A DNA stretch of 64,000 nt from contig JAPEIS010000015.1 in NCBI GenBank assembly GCA_029531795.1, forward strand, positions 1,550,001 through 1,614,000. Reading direction: 5' to 3'. This DNA comes from Sclerotinia nivalis. Lineage: Eukaryota; Ascomycota; Leotiomycetes; Helotiales; Sclerotiniaceae. Position 1 is the stretch's first letter. Every line of letters starts with the position of its first letter. The notes under the pieces were generated by a model. The model was given only the letters and a program-made list of their open reading frames with translations, searched no databases and was not told where the DNA came from. A program made the position numbers and the translations under genes. This document shows, one piece after another, positions 1 through 12,307 of this stretch.

Positions 1-51
1 ATATGAACAGGAGGGGTACAAGAGTGAGAGGGGGAAAGGGAGAGACTGTAC

Positions 52-179
52 CTTATATCATTATAAACACTAGTCATCATTCTCTGTTCAGCCTGCCTCA
101 CAGCGACGGTAAGGCCATTGGCCTCGCACTCGCATTTTGCGATGGCTGGCTGAGAACATATTGCGCAATCTGGATCCAT
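52..179 (-). CDS. 5' exon of a Cys-rich fungal protein gene, partial at left edge
   Basis: Read on the minus strand, an ATG at 179 opens a 42-codon exon beginning MDPDCAICSQPA, with a CxxC pair and then a CxC (KCECEA), followed by a charged helix-like stretch (AVRQAEQRMM). The frame runs into a donor GTACAG whose first base is 51, leaving phase 2. The intron continues out of the window, so only the first exon is visible. I recall similar Cys-rich N-termini on conserved ascomycete proteins of unknown function; that is memory, not a search. The spaced cysteines could bind a metal, but four are too few to assign a finger class. Its promoter and 5' UTR must lie in the gene-free stretch to the right. 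Confidence 0.6.
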
Positions 180-490
180 GATCTTGACGTTTTTGTTGTT
201 CCTAGCGTTCTTGATTAACATTATGAAGGGGTATCATCTGATGTGGATGAGGGGTAATGGACAAATAAAGAAAGCTAGTATTGAAGTGAAGAGAAGTGAA
301 AGAGGTGGTTAGGTGAGGGAGTATTGAGGCTCAAAGAGAAGGGAGTATATGCATATATGAGGAGAGAAAGAAGAGTAAATGTTTCGGGATCAGGGAGGTC
401 GGAAGTAATTGAAAGAGGATTGGAGGGGGCAAGATGATCCCATAGTATGTGGTGGGTAAGAGTATGGGGACGAACGGTGAGGTATCGTAC

Positions 491-510
491 TGTATGTATG
501 TATGTATGTA
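491..510. repeat. (TGTA)5 microsatellite
   Basis: Five perfect tandem TGTA units, in the likely leader or promoter of the left-edge gene. Confidence 0.9.
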
Positions 511-950
511 GGTAATAGGTACTGACAAGACGGAAGTCGAGATCTTGGGGGAATGGGGAAACCTATCCAAATATCGTATCCTTTGGCTCGCTGGCTTGCT
601 TTTGCAGTGCAGTTCGTGTGGGGTAAAGTTTGGAAATGATATTCGAATCAATTGAAATGATCTTAAAGTTAAACTAACCTTTTATAAGTGTATTCCCCTC
701 TCAGCTCCCCTCTTCGGTTTGATGCAGCGAGTCTGGATCGTAGGACAAGAAACGAGACGAGACGACAATATATTATGCTATGCTTGCTTGCTGGCTCCGG
801 AACTGTAGATTTCCACGATAGAAAGATCACGCTACGCAAATTTCTGCACCATTCAAAATGAAGATTAGAATAAAATGTATGTTGAGGTGTTAAGGAAATC
901 AAAACAAAAAGACCCCACGACTAACAATGCTGGTATCGTAAATCGTAAGA

Positions 951-975
951 TATGGTATGGTATGGTATGGTATGG
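951..975. repeat. (TATGG)5 microsatellite
   Basis: Five perfect tandem TATGG units. The same pentamer recurs imperfectly near 7567-7580 and 49323-49335. Confidence 0.9.
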
Positions 976-2757
976 TAGTAGATGTGTACGAGGGGGAAAG
1001 GCTAAGTAAGGTATGTACTGAGTAACGGACGGAAGATGGGAAAGATGGTTTGGTTAGATGTGATGGGATAGGAAGAGACGGGTAGTTGGCATGGAAGAAC
1101 GGCAGTTCTTCTTTGGAATTCAGACGACAAGAAACGTTACGGAGATTTGACAACAAAAAATGCGCAATGGGAAGGACGAGTGAGGAGGAGTGAGGAGGAG
1201 GAGGAGGAGGGAAAAAAGTGAGATGTCGTTATTAGAAAGATGTGCAAGCTTGTCTGCAAGTTCGGCGTGTCGGTTGATGGTGGTGGTCGTGCGTGTGTTT
1301 CTAATTTTTTTGAGTGGGGAAGAACTTGGGTGAGAATCGTAAGGTGCATGAAGAAAAGGCATGAATAGAAGCTTAAGAGGATTAACTTACTCTGTAGCTA
1401 CCTAATCCCTCGGTATAGAACTGTATGTACACCTAACTCAGACTTAGCTTTACTGCATACCGAACATTATGAGTATACTACTACTTATCACCACTTATTC
1501 CTTACCACCTTTTTACCCTTTGACTATATGATCACCTACCATCTACCTGGAAAAAAAGATTAACTTGTACGGAGTACCACCTCACACAATCGGCGCACCC
1601 AGAAACTACCAACGCAGAGTGGCATATGTGGATCATACGCGAGAGGCGAGAAGATATCCTCCAAAACCTAAGATAGAGTAGGGCATGATTTGATTATTTG
1701 ATGATTTGATGATTTGACTACATTTGGTTTGATTACACACCTACTCTATACCAACTCCGGAAAAAGACTGTGAGGTAAATCATCCTGATTAGTAGTAGGT
1801 TGATTCATATATAGTAATTGTTCTTCAAATAAGCATTCTGTAGCCTATAGGTAGGTAAGTGTACCAAGTGTTGACATTTCAGCGGAGTGCGCAAGTTGTC
1901 GTGGCTCGAATGCTTTGATGTGAGTTGCATCTCGTGGTTAGAGAACTACAAGCCAAATGCATGGATTGTTGGTCACGATGATGATATCCGGTTGGGTAGA
2001 TTCCTGAAATCCATTGCCAATTTGAAAAGTTATCTAGACAATGGCCCGAATATGAGTTGATGAAAAGCCTTAAAGTAGCTAGATGAGGTAAGTAATGAAG
2101 TAAATATTCATAGTTCGTTGCTTTGAAACTTCGAAGGATCTGGACCATAAAGATAATGAGGCTATCTTGAGTTCGTAGCATGACCAATAGAAGGTTATAA
2201 AATGATTGGGTCGCATGTACTCCGTATGCAGCCCGAGTCTTTTGTCCTTTATTCTGTATTAACTGAGGCTTTGGGTGCAATGTGCAGATCAAAATTGGGT
2301 GGTTGGTAAAAGGATGGAGGGTTCTGAAAGTCGCGTCTACTCACCGCTTGTTCGCAGAATCGAGAATCGCGGCAAGAGGGGAGCCCAAAGGTGGGGGATA
2401 AGAAAAGAGTTGAAGCTTAAGCTTTGGAGGGGTGTATGATAGATAGGCAGCATTAAAGGTACATATATTTGTTCCGAGGTACACCAAAAATGGTCAATAT
2501 GAAGATATATATGATTCGATGATATCGAAAGAAATCATACTAATAGTTCAAATACTACCGAGATCTTCGAAAAGGGGCTTTAAGAATGAATAAAGCTACC
2601 GGTATTCACTCATTTCACGCTCCTCATTAGATATCGGGAGTCAAAAATATTAACCCGTAAGTTGGTACTACGGTGACCGAGAATTTATTATTTGCATCAC
2701 AATATCAAAAGGATCTTTCCACCATTGCAAATAAATCTGCAATCCAGGAATTGGTAC

Positions 2758-4419
2758 ATGTTCATGATGCCTCCACGTTGCTCAACTGTGCAAGGCACGC
2801 TGACGCCATTTCTGTACCCATTCCTATTCTCGAATACATCTAGGTTGGTCCAACGAAACCCCCGAATCCACATCAATGCACCCCGAAGACAAAGTACCCT
2901 ATACGAAGAACTTGCCTCCGAGTCAACATCCGAAGAATTCGATCGCCTCAATCCTCCTCCTTCCGATTATTCTCGAACAATATTCGCAGATAAAGCAAAA
3001 ATAGATGTCTATGCAGGTGCTGGTGGGCATGGTTGTATCTCTTTTCTGCGAGAAAAGTATATAGCTGCTGGTCCTGCAAATGGAGGTGATGGAGGTACTG
3101 GTGGAAATATATACATACAAGCTGTGCGAGGGGAAACTAGTTTACATAAACTTGCAAGACGACGGAATTTGAAAGCAGGCAGGGGAAAAAATGGTCAAGG
3201 AAAAACGAAAGGTGGAGAGAGAGGTACTGATATCATTATTGAAGTTCCTGTAGGTACTATTGTACGAGAGCTTGATCGACATGATCCGGCCGCCATTGAA
3301 GAGGACATGATAAAAATGGAGGCTGGCAAATTGGACGGTCACGATTTAGATGGTCCTTATAAATGGGATCGAGAGAGATGGTTACTATACCCGGCTATTA
3401 CACCTGAAGAGATCGCTACTGCCGAATTTCCTTCATTGCCAAAAGCAAGGAAGTCAAATTTAGCTGCTGCCCAAGTGAAGGGTCCTATTTCCCTAGATCT
3501 TTCCATGCCTATGGAACGACCATTGCTCTTGGCCGCAGGTGCTGTAGGAGGTTTGGGGAATCCACATTTCGTCACCAAACAAGTCCCAAGACCAAAATTC
3601 GCGACCAAGGGTGAAGCTGGACTACGAATTACCTTGGAGCTCGAACTCAAACTTCTTGCCGATGTGGGACTTGTTGGACTTCCTAATGCTGGAAAGAGTA
3701 CTTTGCTACGAGCTATGAGCAATAGTCGAACGAGAGTTGGAGACTGGGAGTTCACTACTTTGGAGCCAAACATTGGAACTGTGGTTATTGATGACAACAA
3801 GGGAAGACCTTTAGCTCAAGCGAATTATGAAAACGGCGAACCAAGAACAAATTTCACAATTGCAGATATTCCCGGATTGGTCGAGGATGCTCATTTGGAT
3901 CGAGGCCTTGGTATAAGTTTCCTACGCCATGTTGAGCGAGCCCGAGTACTTGCTTTTGTCGTGGACCTTGGGAAGGGCAATGTCGTTGAAGCTTTGAAAG
4001 GCTTATGGCGAGAACTTGCTGAGTATGAGCGAATGAAGATTGAAGAGGAAAAGGAGAAGGCCAACCCAATTGTGGAGTGGACTCCCTTCACGTCTGTCGA
4101 AGATGCTGTGGCAAATCGATCTGAAACAATTGTCATCAACACTGGACCTACCTTTGAGAATCCCCTCGCACCTAATCTCCCCTCAATTTCCAACAAACCT
4201 TGGTTTGTTGTAGCTAGCAAAGCAGATTTGCCTGGTACTCGGGATAATTTTCAGGAACTGAAGTCGTACCTTGAGAAAGTCGAAGCCGGAAAAGAAGAGC
4301 ATCCTTCCAGACAGAAGAATCCTTGGACGGGGAGAGTAGAGGCAATCCCCATCAGTGCAATTCAGGGACATGGCGTTGAAAAGATTACCGAATGGACCAT
4401 TGGCCTTCTTGATGGCTGA
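2758..4419 (+). CDS. MTG2: Mitochondrial Obg-family GTPase (Mtg2-like)
   Basis: Single exon, 553 codons plus stop. It encodes an Obg-type P-loop GTPase; the eukaryotic mitochondrial members assist large ribosomal subunit assembly. The leader (about residues 1-55) is rich in Arg, Ser and hydrophobics and lacks acids, as in a mitochondrial presequence. A glycine-rich Obg fold follows, with motifs such as GAGGHG and NGGDGGTGGN. The G domain shows Walker A GLPNAGKST (about 307-315), G3 DIPGL (about 370), G4 as SKAD (about 487) and a late SA motif (G5). The frame is open back to a TTG at 2692, but the first ATG is 2758, with further ATGs at 2764 and 2767. An acidic insertion (about residues 170-240) splits the Obg fold and is longer than in bacteria. 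Family assignment is firm; the exact start is not. Confidence 0.93.
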   Translation: MFMMPPRCSTVQGTLTPFLYPFLFSNTSRLVQRNPRIHINAPRRQSTLYEELASESTSEEFDRLNPPPSDYSRTIFADKAKIDVYAGAGGHGCISFLREKYIAAGPANGGDGGTGGNIYIQAVRGETSLHKLARRRNLKAGRGKNGQGKTKGGERGTDIIIEVPVGTIVRELDRHDPAAIEEDMIKMEAGKLDGHDLDGPYKWDRERWLLYPAITPEEIATAEFPSLPKARKSNLAAAQVKGPISLDLSMPMERPLLLAAGAVGGLGNPHFVTKQVPRPKFATKGEAGLRITLELELKLLADVGLVGLPNAGKSTLLRAMSNSRTRVGDWEFTTLEPNIGTVVIDDNKGRPLAQANYENGEPRTNFTIADIPGLVEDAHLDRGLGISFLRHVERARVLAFVVDLGKGNVVEALKGLWRELAEYERMKIEEEKEKANPIVEWTPFTSVEDAVANRSETIVINTGPTFENPLAPNLPSISNKPWFVVASKADLPGTRDNFQELKSYLEKVEAGKEEHPSRQKNPWTGRVEAIPISAIQGHGVEKITEWTIGLLDG

Positions 4420-5472
4420 GATGTTTACGGATAGAGGCATGTATAACATTATGATGCATATTAATGATCAATTCATGTACAAAATTCTATTGATTTCCAC
4501 CACCTCTTCTCATAATATCGAGATCATCATATACTTCTGTTTCTGTCTTCATGCATCTTTGACGTTTGACATAGTGGGGTGTATCTAACGGCTCGATTCA
4601 CTTGATGTCTGTCACAGTGGCGTATGGCCTGATCCCAAGCGGGGTTTAACTTCCCGTTATGTTTCCATCTGTGCTTTTGTCGCTCTCATCGGGAAATTTT
4701 CACGGTTGGGATGAGACATTGGAGCGGTAGCGATGCGGCGATCCGTTTTCGTGACACCATATGCTTCAACTCCAACGAAGCTTTCGACTCCCAACATCAG
4801 ATGATTAGTTTGTACAATTGTTGGCTGACGGAAGGAACATTCTTCCTAAGTTCCTTGTCTCAGATTTAAAGTCTAAAGCTCCCGTCGGTAGCGTTCTTGC
4901 CCTCGAGTTATATTCTAGAATCGATGATTCGAAGCTATCTACACACGAAACGATGGATGGAACTTTGATATCTCAACAAAATTCTCCGCGCGACTAGAGG
5001 ATCTGTGACCATTATGAGCACCGAATTACTCGGATAGAGTTAGAACTACTCATATGGTGAAACAATGAAAACGTGGTTGAAGTATCTCAAAAGCGAGTTG
5101 GGATGACATTCACCATTGATAACTACCTTATTGAGAGCGGATGAATACATGATGGGCCTAAATTGGCCACTTGGAGAAAGGTGAATGGAAAGGGATGAGG
5201 AAAGTAAAGTTCCTTTTGTTTACTCCGATACCGTTATCGTCCTTGTCAAAAAGATATAAAAGTCTCCATTGATCCCATCTTTCGGATAATTTCTTCATCC
5301 CACAAACAATAACAACACAGCTCTCGATCTATCTCCATCAACTTCAAACCCTTTCACATACACTCACCCCATTCTACATTCTTGTTCTTCTATTAAAGCA
5401 TCAAAACACTCTCAAAGCACTACAATCAAGTCTCCCCTTTGTACGCATCTGTTCGCAAAGTCTTCTTTCAAG
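4420..5472. other. Intergenic: Obg 3' end and monooxygenase promoter
   Basis: No gene seen. Both neighbours are on the plus strand. The right half is the promoter and a CT/CA-rich leader (about 5285-5472) of the flavin monooxygenase, typical of well-expressed fungal genes. Confidence 0.6.
5255..5260 (+). promoter_or_regulatory. TATA box of the Baeyer-Villiger-type monooxygenase
   Basis: TATAAA lies about 215 bp before the ATG and is followed by a pyrimidine/CA-rich leader where transcription starts are commonly found in filamentous fungi. Assigned from position and motif only. Confidence 0.45.
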
Positions 5473-7370
5473 ATGTCTGCAACTATAGCTACTCTTCCTG
5501 AACCTTCCTCTCCAATTGATCCTCAAGCTCTAGCACAAAAGTACTATCTTGAGCGAGAGAAGCGTATCCGTGAGGATGGTCTTACTCAATACAAGGAGCC
5601 TACTGGCAACTTTTCTCGATTCCAAGATGATGCTCTAGTTGACGAGATCATCCCACGAGAACCAATCACTGATTCTGCCGAAGTGCTAATCGTTGGTGGC
5701 GGCTATGGTGGTTTGTTGGCTGCTGCTCGTCTTTCTCAACAAGGTGTTACCAACTTCCGCATTCTTGAAAAGGGTGGTGGGTATGGTGGCACTTGGTATT
5801 GGAATCAGTATCCAGGTTTGTGATCTCCCATTCAATCTGACTTTCAATTCTCCAACCTTCTCCGAATTTTGGCATTTGCTGATTTCCAATTGCAGGTGCT
5901 CAATGTGATATCGAATCCTATATCTACCTTCCATTACTCGAAGAGCTTGGTTACGTCCCAACGGAGAAGTATGCTCGCACCACCGAAATTCATAAGCATA
6001 TTGAGATGCTCGTTACACGCTACAACATTAAGGAAAAGACGATCTTCCAGACTGAAGCCAAGTCCATGAATTGGGACGAGGATACTCTTTCATGGAAGAC
6101 CGAGACAAATCGTGGTGATCACTTTGCTTCCAAGTTTGTTATCACAGCTACAGGTATTCTTCACAAGCTCAAGCTACCAGGTCTCGAAGGAATGGAGCTT
6201 TTTGCTGGCAAATCATTCCATACTTCGCGTTGGGATTATGGTGTTACTGGTGGTGATGTAAATGGAAATCTCAGCAAGTTGGCTGATAAGCGTGTTGGTG
6301 TTATTGGTACTGGTGCAACAGCAGTTCAAATGCTTCCTCATCTCGCCAAAGCCTCGAAGCACGTCTACGTCTTTCAGAGAACACCCTCTACAATTAACGT
6401 TCGAAACAACAAGCCTACTCCACCAACCTTTTGTCAAAACCTTAAGCCAGGTTGGCAAGAAAATCGAATGGAAAATTTCAATGATCGCATTTCTAATTGT
6501 CGTCAGAAAGAAGATCTTGTCGCCGATGGCTGGACTCTCAATCCTGCCACGGCTATCTTGGGCAAAGCAAATGCTTGTACCGATCAAGTAAAATTGGGTC
6601 AAATGATGATGATGGCAGATTTCCAACTCATGGAACGTATCCGAGCTCGGGTTGATGAATTGGTCGAAGATAAAGAGACTGCTGAAAAGCTCAAACCATG
6701 GTACTCATCCATGTGTAAGCGGCCCTGCTTCCATGACGAATACCTCTCCCTCTTCAACCGCGACAATGTCCAACTTGTCGATACAAACGGAAAGGGTGTT
6801 GATCGTGTCTCTCAAGCTGGAGTAATTGTCGATGGTGTCGAATACCCCGTTGATGTCCTCATCTATTCCACTGGTTTCGAAGTCACAACCGCCTATCAAC
6901 GTCGCTCAGGCATTACAGTAACTGGCCGCGATGGAGTCATCTTAGACGATAAATGGAAAATGGGACCCTCCACCTTCCACGGATTCCAAACCCACGGCTT
7001 CCCAAATTATTTCTTCTTCGGCACAACTCAATCTGGCGTCTCCGCAAACTTCATGTATACACTTACACACCAATCAATGCATACCGCGTACATTATCTCG
7101 GAATGCAAGAAGAAGAATATCAAGGCTGTTGAAGCAAGCAAGGAAGCAGAGGGTCAATGGGTCAAGGATATTTTGGATGGTAGTGCACCCATGATGCATT
7201 ATTTCGCGCAATGTACACCGGGTTATTTTAATGGTGAGGGACACGTTGGTAAGCATCCGGAGGTTAGTGGGAAGACGGCTGTTTATGGATGGGGTGCTAG
7301 TGCGTGGGGAAAATTGTTGGAGGATTGGCGCGCGGAGGGGGAGATGGAGGGACTGGTGAAGATGTTTTAG
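5473..7370 (+). CDS. Baeyer-Villiger-type FAD monooxygenase
   Basis: Two exons, 5473-5815 and 5896-7370, with an 80-nt GT-AG intron in phase 1 that rejoins the signature YPG|AQCD; 605 aa. It is a flavoprotein monooxygenase using NAD(P)H and O2, probably on a ketone or aldehyde. Visible features are an N-terminal helical extension of about 65 residues, the FAD Rossmann motif GGGYGG (75-80), GGTWYWNQYPG leading into CD (105-119), the Baeyer-Villiger fingerprint FAGKSFHTSRWD (217-228; FxGxxxHxxxWD), a second GxGxxA dinucleotide motif (VIGTGATAV, about 250-258) and a C-terminal ATG-like motif (YSTGFE). The length fits the roughly 600-residue fungal class with an N-terminal extension. The substrate cannot be read from sequence. 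No adjacent biosynthetic genes suggest a pathway. Confidence 0.9.
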
Positions 7371-10300
7371 GGAGGTGGATGTGGATGGGGGTTGTTTTTT
7401 CTTTCTTTTTTAAGTTGAAAAGTTATTTTCTTTAAGGGGAGGAAAAGTGGCGAGAGGTTTTAATTTAAGGATGCATGGATGGATGGATGGTTAGATAGTT
7501 GGAGATGAAAAGTTTTTCTTAGATGTGGTACTGGCGACGGGTATGGATGGGTGGATGGATGTACGGATGGTATGGTATGGGATTACTTTTCTTTTAGTAT
7601 ACCTACTTTACTTCATTAATTTCAGCTAATTCATGTCATACATTGAGATCAAATAACGTACGTACTATTCTACCATTCCTAGTATGTATATGTATTTAAC
7701 TTCCGAAAACACAAAATACAATTTCCTTAGATTTTTCACCGTCATCCGAATATCTAAGAGTTAAAGAATTAAAAGTTTAGTATGCGAATCTCTCTCATCC
7801 CAATTATCTAATAGATACAATATCACAAATACCACGAAATCTTCCACAGTGAAAAGGGAAGAGGGAAAAAATGAAGATTAGATTTGCTTCTTTTATTTTG
7901 GTTGAGATAGGTTGTTTCGTTATAATAGCTACTCGAATTGATTGAATTGCTGATTGGTATTATCAAACAATCGTAGTTAAAAGATGGTAGATGGTGGTTT
8001 GTTTGTATGATGTTGTATTGTATTGGGTTTGGACCAAGGTGGAGAGAAGAGGAATTATATATAAAAACAATACAATAAAATAGAATAGAATATTTATTCT
8101 ATTATCCTCAATACCTGAGTAGATCTTCATTTAGCGATAAATCCATCGAACTTCAATTCATATCCTTTTAACTTTCTAACTTAATGATGCAAGTATTATT
8201 CGTGACTCCTTATCCCCTTCCCTCCCCTCCTCTATACAGCACACTCCCCTATACAGCACCACTTTCCCTTATCACACTCCCCTTTACAACATTTAATGGA
8301 CTACTAAATTTTCCTCACTCACATTCATATAATCATCATTCGTTTTAAATTTTACACTAGAAAATAAAATCGCATAAAATCGTCTTTTTTGGTTGTGAAT
8401 GTGGGATGTGTTTTCTGAAGTAAGGGAAGGGCGGGATGTGCGGGGTGTATGGGGTGTATGGAGGTAGGTTGGTTGAGGTGAATGAGGGAGGAGGGGAGAA
8501 GGGGGAAGATCCTGCTGATGGAGAGGAGAGAATAATAGATGAACGTACGGATAGTATATCCTTCCGCCTTACAAATCGTGTATTGTATTAGTTTATATAT
8601 AATTAGTATATCTCATCAGTACATCACATCATCCATCTCACAAACCAGAACACCCAAACCCCCCCCCAAAAAAAATATATACTCCATACCCTTCATACCC
8701 TCCTTCACACCACCACATCCACAACATCCCCTACATCTTTCCCGCTAAACTCCCCCCATCCCTATCCTCCCTATCCTCCCTCACACCACTCATACCCCTC
8801 TCTCCACCCAACACACAACACACAATATCGATACCCCCATAACCCCATACCTCTTTCATATACCAGACCAAAAACCTTAAACAATATCCACCATCGAAAC
8901 ATCCGTAGATATACTCCCGCCCCCCCCCCTCCACCCCCCGCTGCATCGGTGAATAATTATATAATCAACATGACTTCAAATACAGCATTAAATTATAAGA
9001 GAGTCGGGACTGTACTGTGATGTTGAAAGTTGAGAGTTGAAACGGTTGGTGATGTAGGAGGAGGTGGATTGATGGATTTTTTAATTTTTTATTCGAATTA
9101 CCTGGTGGATGTTGATTAGGGTTCTTCGTTTTTATTTTATTTCATTTAACTTGTGATTTGAGGGAATTTGGGGGCGAGAGGGGGGAATATTTGTATATGA
9201 ATATGAGATAGGAGGTGAGATGAATTGAGAGAAGAAAATAACTGATACACACAAGAGTAGTACAACAAGTTGTCTTATCCTCCAAAACCCCTCCCCGCCA
9301 ACGCGGAAGAAGAAAGACAAAGAAATATAACGAGAGGCTTAAATTAGTAATTAGTGTCCAGGAAGAATGTTGAGCCAACTTACAAAAAGATAAATTAAAA
9401 CTAGAAATGAATAATCTAATAAGAAAGATAGACCGGATAGTACACAAGCAAAACTTCTCAATTTAACTCATTGTGATCAAGAACACTATATACCCCCTTT
9501 CTCCTCTTACTCTCACAATCACAATCAGTCTCACAAACAATTCTCAACCTTGTATACGTAACACTATTACCGCGAAGAAATTCCCACATCGTATACTAAA
9601 ACCGCCATTTTTACAGTTTTATAAAATCCCCAAGTTCAAATATACAATACCCGTGCCGATTTCTCGAAACAATGCGAAGCTGTATCTACTCTATATAGAT
9701 CATGGATCATATCAAGTAAGCATAAAAACAAGGGAGAAAGATCTATGAGTGTCTAGCTGTAATTTCATTGGCCTTGGCAGCTAAGTTTTGTGCCAATCTT
9801 ACAATGAATTATAGAATCGGGCATGGTAGCATCTAGGACTCGCTTGGTTTATATTTTGGGCTCGGTGATAATAACAATATGACTTATGACGGTAATAAGA
9901 ACGTTTCTGATATTAGTAAGGACAGGATATCGGGGTATCATGTTAATATAAGGTACACTCAACTGATGGTTAAAGATCGATTCGGCATCGGAGAAATTAT
10001 TACTCTGGGGATTCTCCGCATCGGTTTGCGTTAATTAGACCCTGGCATTGGAAGCTGCAGGGCATTTAGTAAGCAATCATGATATAACGAAAGCAATGAG
10101 GGAAATTCCTGTAATCTTACATTGAGCTGGATCGAATGAATTCTTACCTCGACATCGCAATACATCTCGCCACATCCAGCGCCAAGCAACGTGAGAACTA
10201 TGTCTAACTTCGCGCTTTACTCAAGTGCTTGTATCATGGCGCAACGACTCAAATATTTCATTTTTGAATTCTTGCATAAATCAAGGTAAATATCTCAAGC

Positions 10301-10968
10301 TGAGAATAACCATAATAACCGTGATATATAAAGATCCAGGAGATGCAGTAAGAGATACTGTCCTCTACGTTCGCCTATCCGCATCCATTTTTCATATCAC
10401 AGTAATTGCATTTATCTTTCCAAACCGATCATTAGATTTAGGAACAAGAGAACGAGTAGCGATAATAACTTCCACCCAGCACTCACAGCACAGAGTACAA
10501 ACACAAACAACATCGCACACCACGAACCCAACAGGAACCGATGGTACATAAAATTACTTCCCCGCACATCATTCATAATCCCACAGGCTCTGTAAAGAAT
10601 AATGATGAATTTAAGGTGGTATATAGACTGATATGAGATGAGTTGTGAGAAGGAAAATGGGATAATATTGAACATCAATCTACTTCTTACTTGCTCAAAT
10701 CGCGTCGCTTCAATATTTAATACAGTGAAAAAAGGCAAAACGAACTTAGCAAAGAAAATGTAGTATCATATGATAATCACCACATGTATAGCAGGCTTTC
10801 ATATCTGGTTCTAAGATATAAGGAACAGTAATACCATGTGGTGCTGAGTACTTCTTAGAAATTGTATAATATTGATAGATTATGAGGACTTCAAATGTAA
10901 ATCTAGATTCAACAAATATAGAATTGAAACACATCTTGTGTAGAAGTATGGGATGCAGCTAGAGCATC
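7371..10968. other. Long gene-poor intergenic stretch with strong strand skew
   Basis: No supported gene in 3.6 kb. It starts with the G/T-rich 3' flank of the monooxygenase, including GGAT repeats near 7475-7490. A G-rich, C-poor tract runs about 8397-8530 and is followed by an almost G-free C/A/T tract about 8610-8940 that includes long C runs. Open frames in this tract reflect the skew, not coding. The remainder (9000-10968) is AT-rich with scattered stops; the right end is the 3' side of the minus-strand gene ending at 10969. Confidence 0.55.
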
Positions 10969-12150
10969 TTAAGTTCTGTATCTCTCAACCATGAATGGAT
11001 CTACTTTGCGAATCAAGGGGTTACCACCCATTTTCCTGCGTATGAGCCCTCCTACATACGGCTCACGGTCGAAAACCCACCCTAGAGGTGAGTAATCATT
11101 TGAGCTCTGTTGAATAATGGAAGACCAACTATAGAACTTGTTATATTCCTCCTGTCCTTCTCCCCACATTTGCTGGTAAAAGGCCTTCTCGTCGTATAGT
11201 GTGGGATCCTCGAGATCAAGGCCAAACGTGTTGATTCCAGTCTTCCTGACAAATTCCTTCCACATATATGGACCACTACTAGCCCATGGATCTGGTGTGA
11301 AGCCGATGTTTTCACACATGCCGAAAAAATCTTCTTTGATGATGCGTCTAGACCATCCATTAAGAGTAGAAGAGGGGTACCACGAGCTAGCATATTTCGG
11401 AGGGTATCTTACTTCGGTCATTAACTCTTGGTATGGAACGGTAAAGATGGCGCTCGTTTCAACAAGTTGTCGTTTTTTATGATACATATTTGTACAGGGG
11501 GTTTTATATAGCCGCAGTATTTTTATATTTTGCTCAAGTGGTGGAGGTATGTTTTTGTTGCCTCTCTGTTGTATCTCAAAGTGTGTAGTATCAAACCAAT
11601 CTAAACCAAGGAATCGACACTCATCTTGATGTTGAGAGTAGCTTCTAATCGTCGCCAAGCCAACTGTGCCTTCGTTAACTCCTTTGACATCGACTGCCAA
11701 TACCACAACATGATGGCCGCACATGCCAAGGTTGCCATATTTTTTGATCTCTTCGCGGGATCCGGGAGCCAGTCTTTTTTCACCTGCAAGAAAAAGAAGA
11801 CAGCCAGGTGCAATGTCCCAGAGAGGCACATAGGTACTTTGATTGTATGCTGCTTTGTATCTTTTGGGGTCGTAGTAAGGACTGAATATTTTGTTCCATA
11901 CTTTCGATTTCCGCCACTGAGGCATATAAACACGTTCTATAGCTGTAGGAACTGACTTCAACTTTTCATGATCATTCAAGATGTCTGTAGATAGAGGCGA
12001 CACCCCACCTCTTTCGGTTGAGTAGAGAGATTTCGAAGCATGTTGAAAACGGGGTTTTAAGTCGTTCGAAATAATTGCTACGCGATGCGAAAAATTGATA
12101 ATCAGTGATCTCCTTCGAAGGAAGAATTTTTGAGATAGACTTCTAGTCAT
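10969..12150 (-). CDS. Unrecognised protein with likely mitochondrial presequence
   Basis: Single exon from ATG at 12150 to TAA, 393 aa. I do not recognise the family. The first about 45 residues are rich in Arg, Ser and Phe and nearly free of acids (it starts MTRSLSQKFFLRRRS), which suggests mitochondrial import. A conserved-looking globular part follows, with a hydrophobic stretch around residues 105-165 (including IAPGCLLFLAG and GHHVVVLAVDV) and many Trp/Tyr residues in the C-terminal half. No transmembrane helix is certain and no catalytic motif stands out. A candidate 5'-UTR intron lies upstream at 12308-12363. Being intact and single-exon next to a mitochondrial carrier gene is compatible with an ordinary nuclear gene; the role is unknown. 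Confidence 0.75.
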   Translation of the reverse strand: MTRSLSQKFFLRRRSLIINFSHRVAIISNDLKPRFQHASKSLYSTERGGVSPLSTDILNDHEKLKSVPTAIERVYMPQWRKSKVWNKIFSPYYDPKRYKAAYNQSTYVPLWDIAPGCLLFLAGEKRLAPGSREEIKKYGNLGMCGHHVVVLAVDVKGVNEGTVGLATIRSYSQHQDECRFLGLDWFDTTHFEIQQRGNKNIPPPLEQNIKILRLYKTPCTNMYHKKRQLVETSAIFTVPYQELMTEVRYPPKYASSWYPSSTLNGWSRRIIKEDFFGMCENIGFTPDPWASSGPYMWKEFVRKTGINTFGLDLEDPTLYDEKAFYQQMWGEGQEEYNKFYSWSSIIQQSSNDYSPLGWVFDREPYVGGLIRRKMGGNPLIRKVDPFMVERYRT

Positions 12151-12307
12151 TGGTAAGTCACCAATATGTGATAATCCCCTGAATTAGAATATGAGAGAAG
12201 ATGTTACGCATGGAACTCGTTCAGCTTTGGAGGAAGCAATGGCGTAAGTCAGATATAGTGAAGGCGTTTAAAATCATGATCGAAGGTTCGATTGTTTAAA
12301 GAGAGTT

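Larger units (their letters stand above)
180..2757. other. Divergent intergenic region between the left-edge gene and the Obg gene
   Basis: No convincing coding region is seen. Short open frames here are low-complexity, and their plus strand is purine-rich up to about 1380, consistent with a long pyrimidine-rich leader for the minus-strand gene at 52-179. It holds two microsatellites (491-510 and 951-975), a GAGGAG-rich run near 1181-1210 and a TTTGAT-rich run near 1687-1735. The right part must contain the promoter of the GTPase gene starting at 2758. Confidence 0.6.

Noticed and set aside
2692..2757. Extension of the Obg GTPase to 2692
   Set aside because: The codon at 2692 is TTG, not ATG; the first ATG is 2758.
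8731..8946. Gly/Glu/Arg-rich minus-strand ORF
   Set aside because: It is a by-product of the C-rich, G-free tract on the plus strand; no motif and extreme composition.
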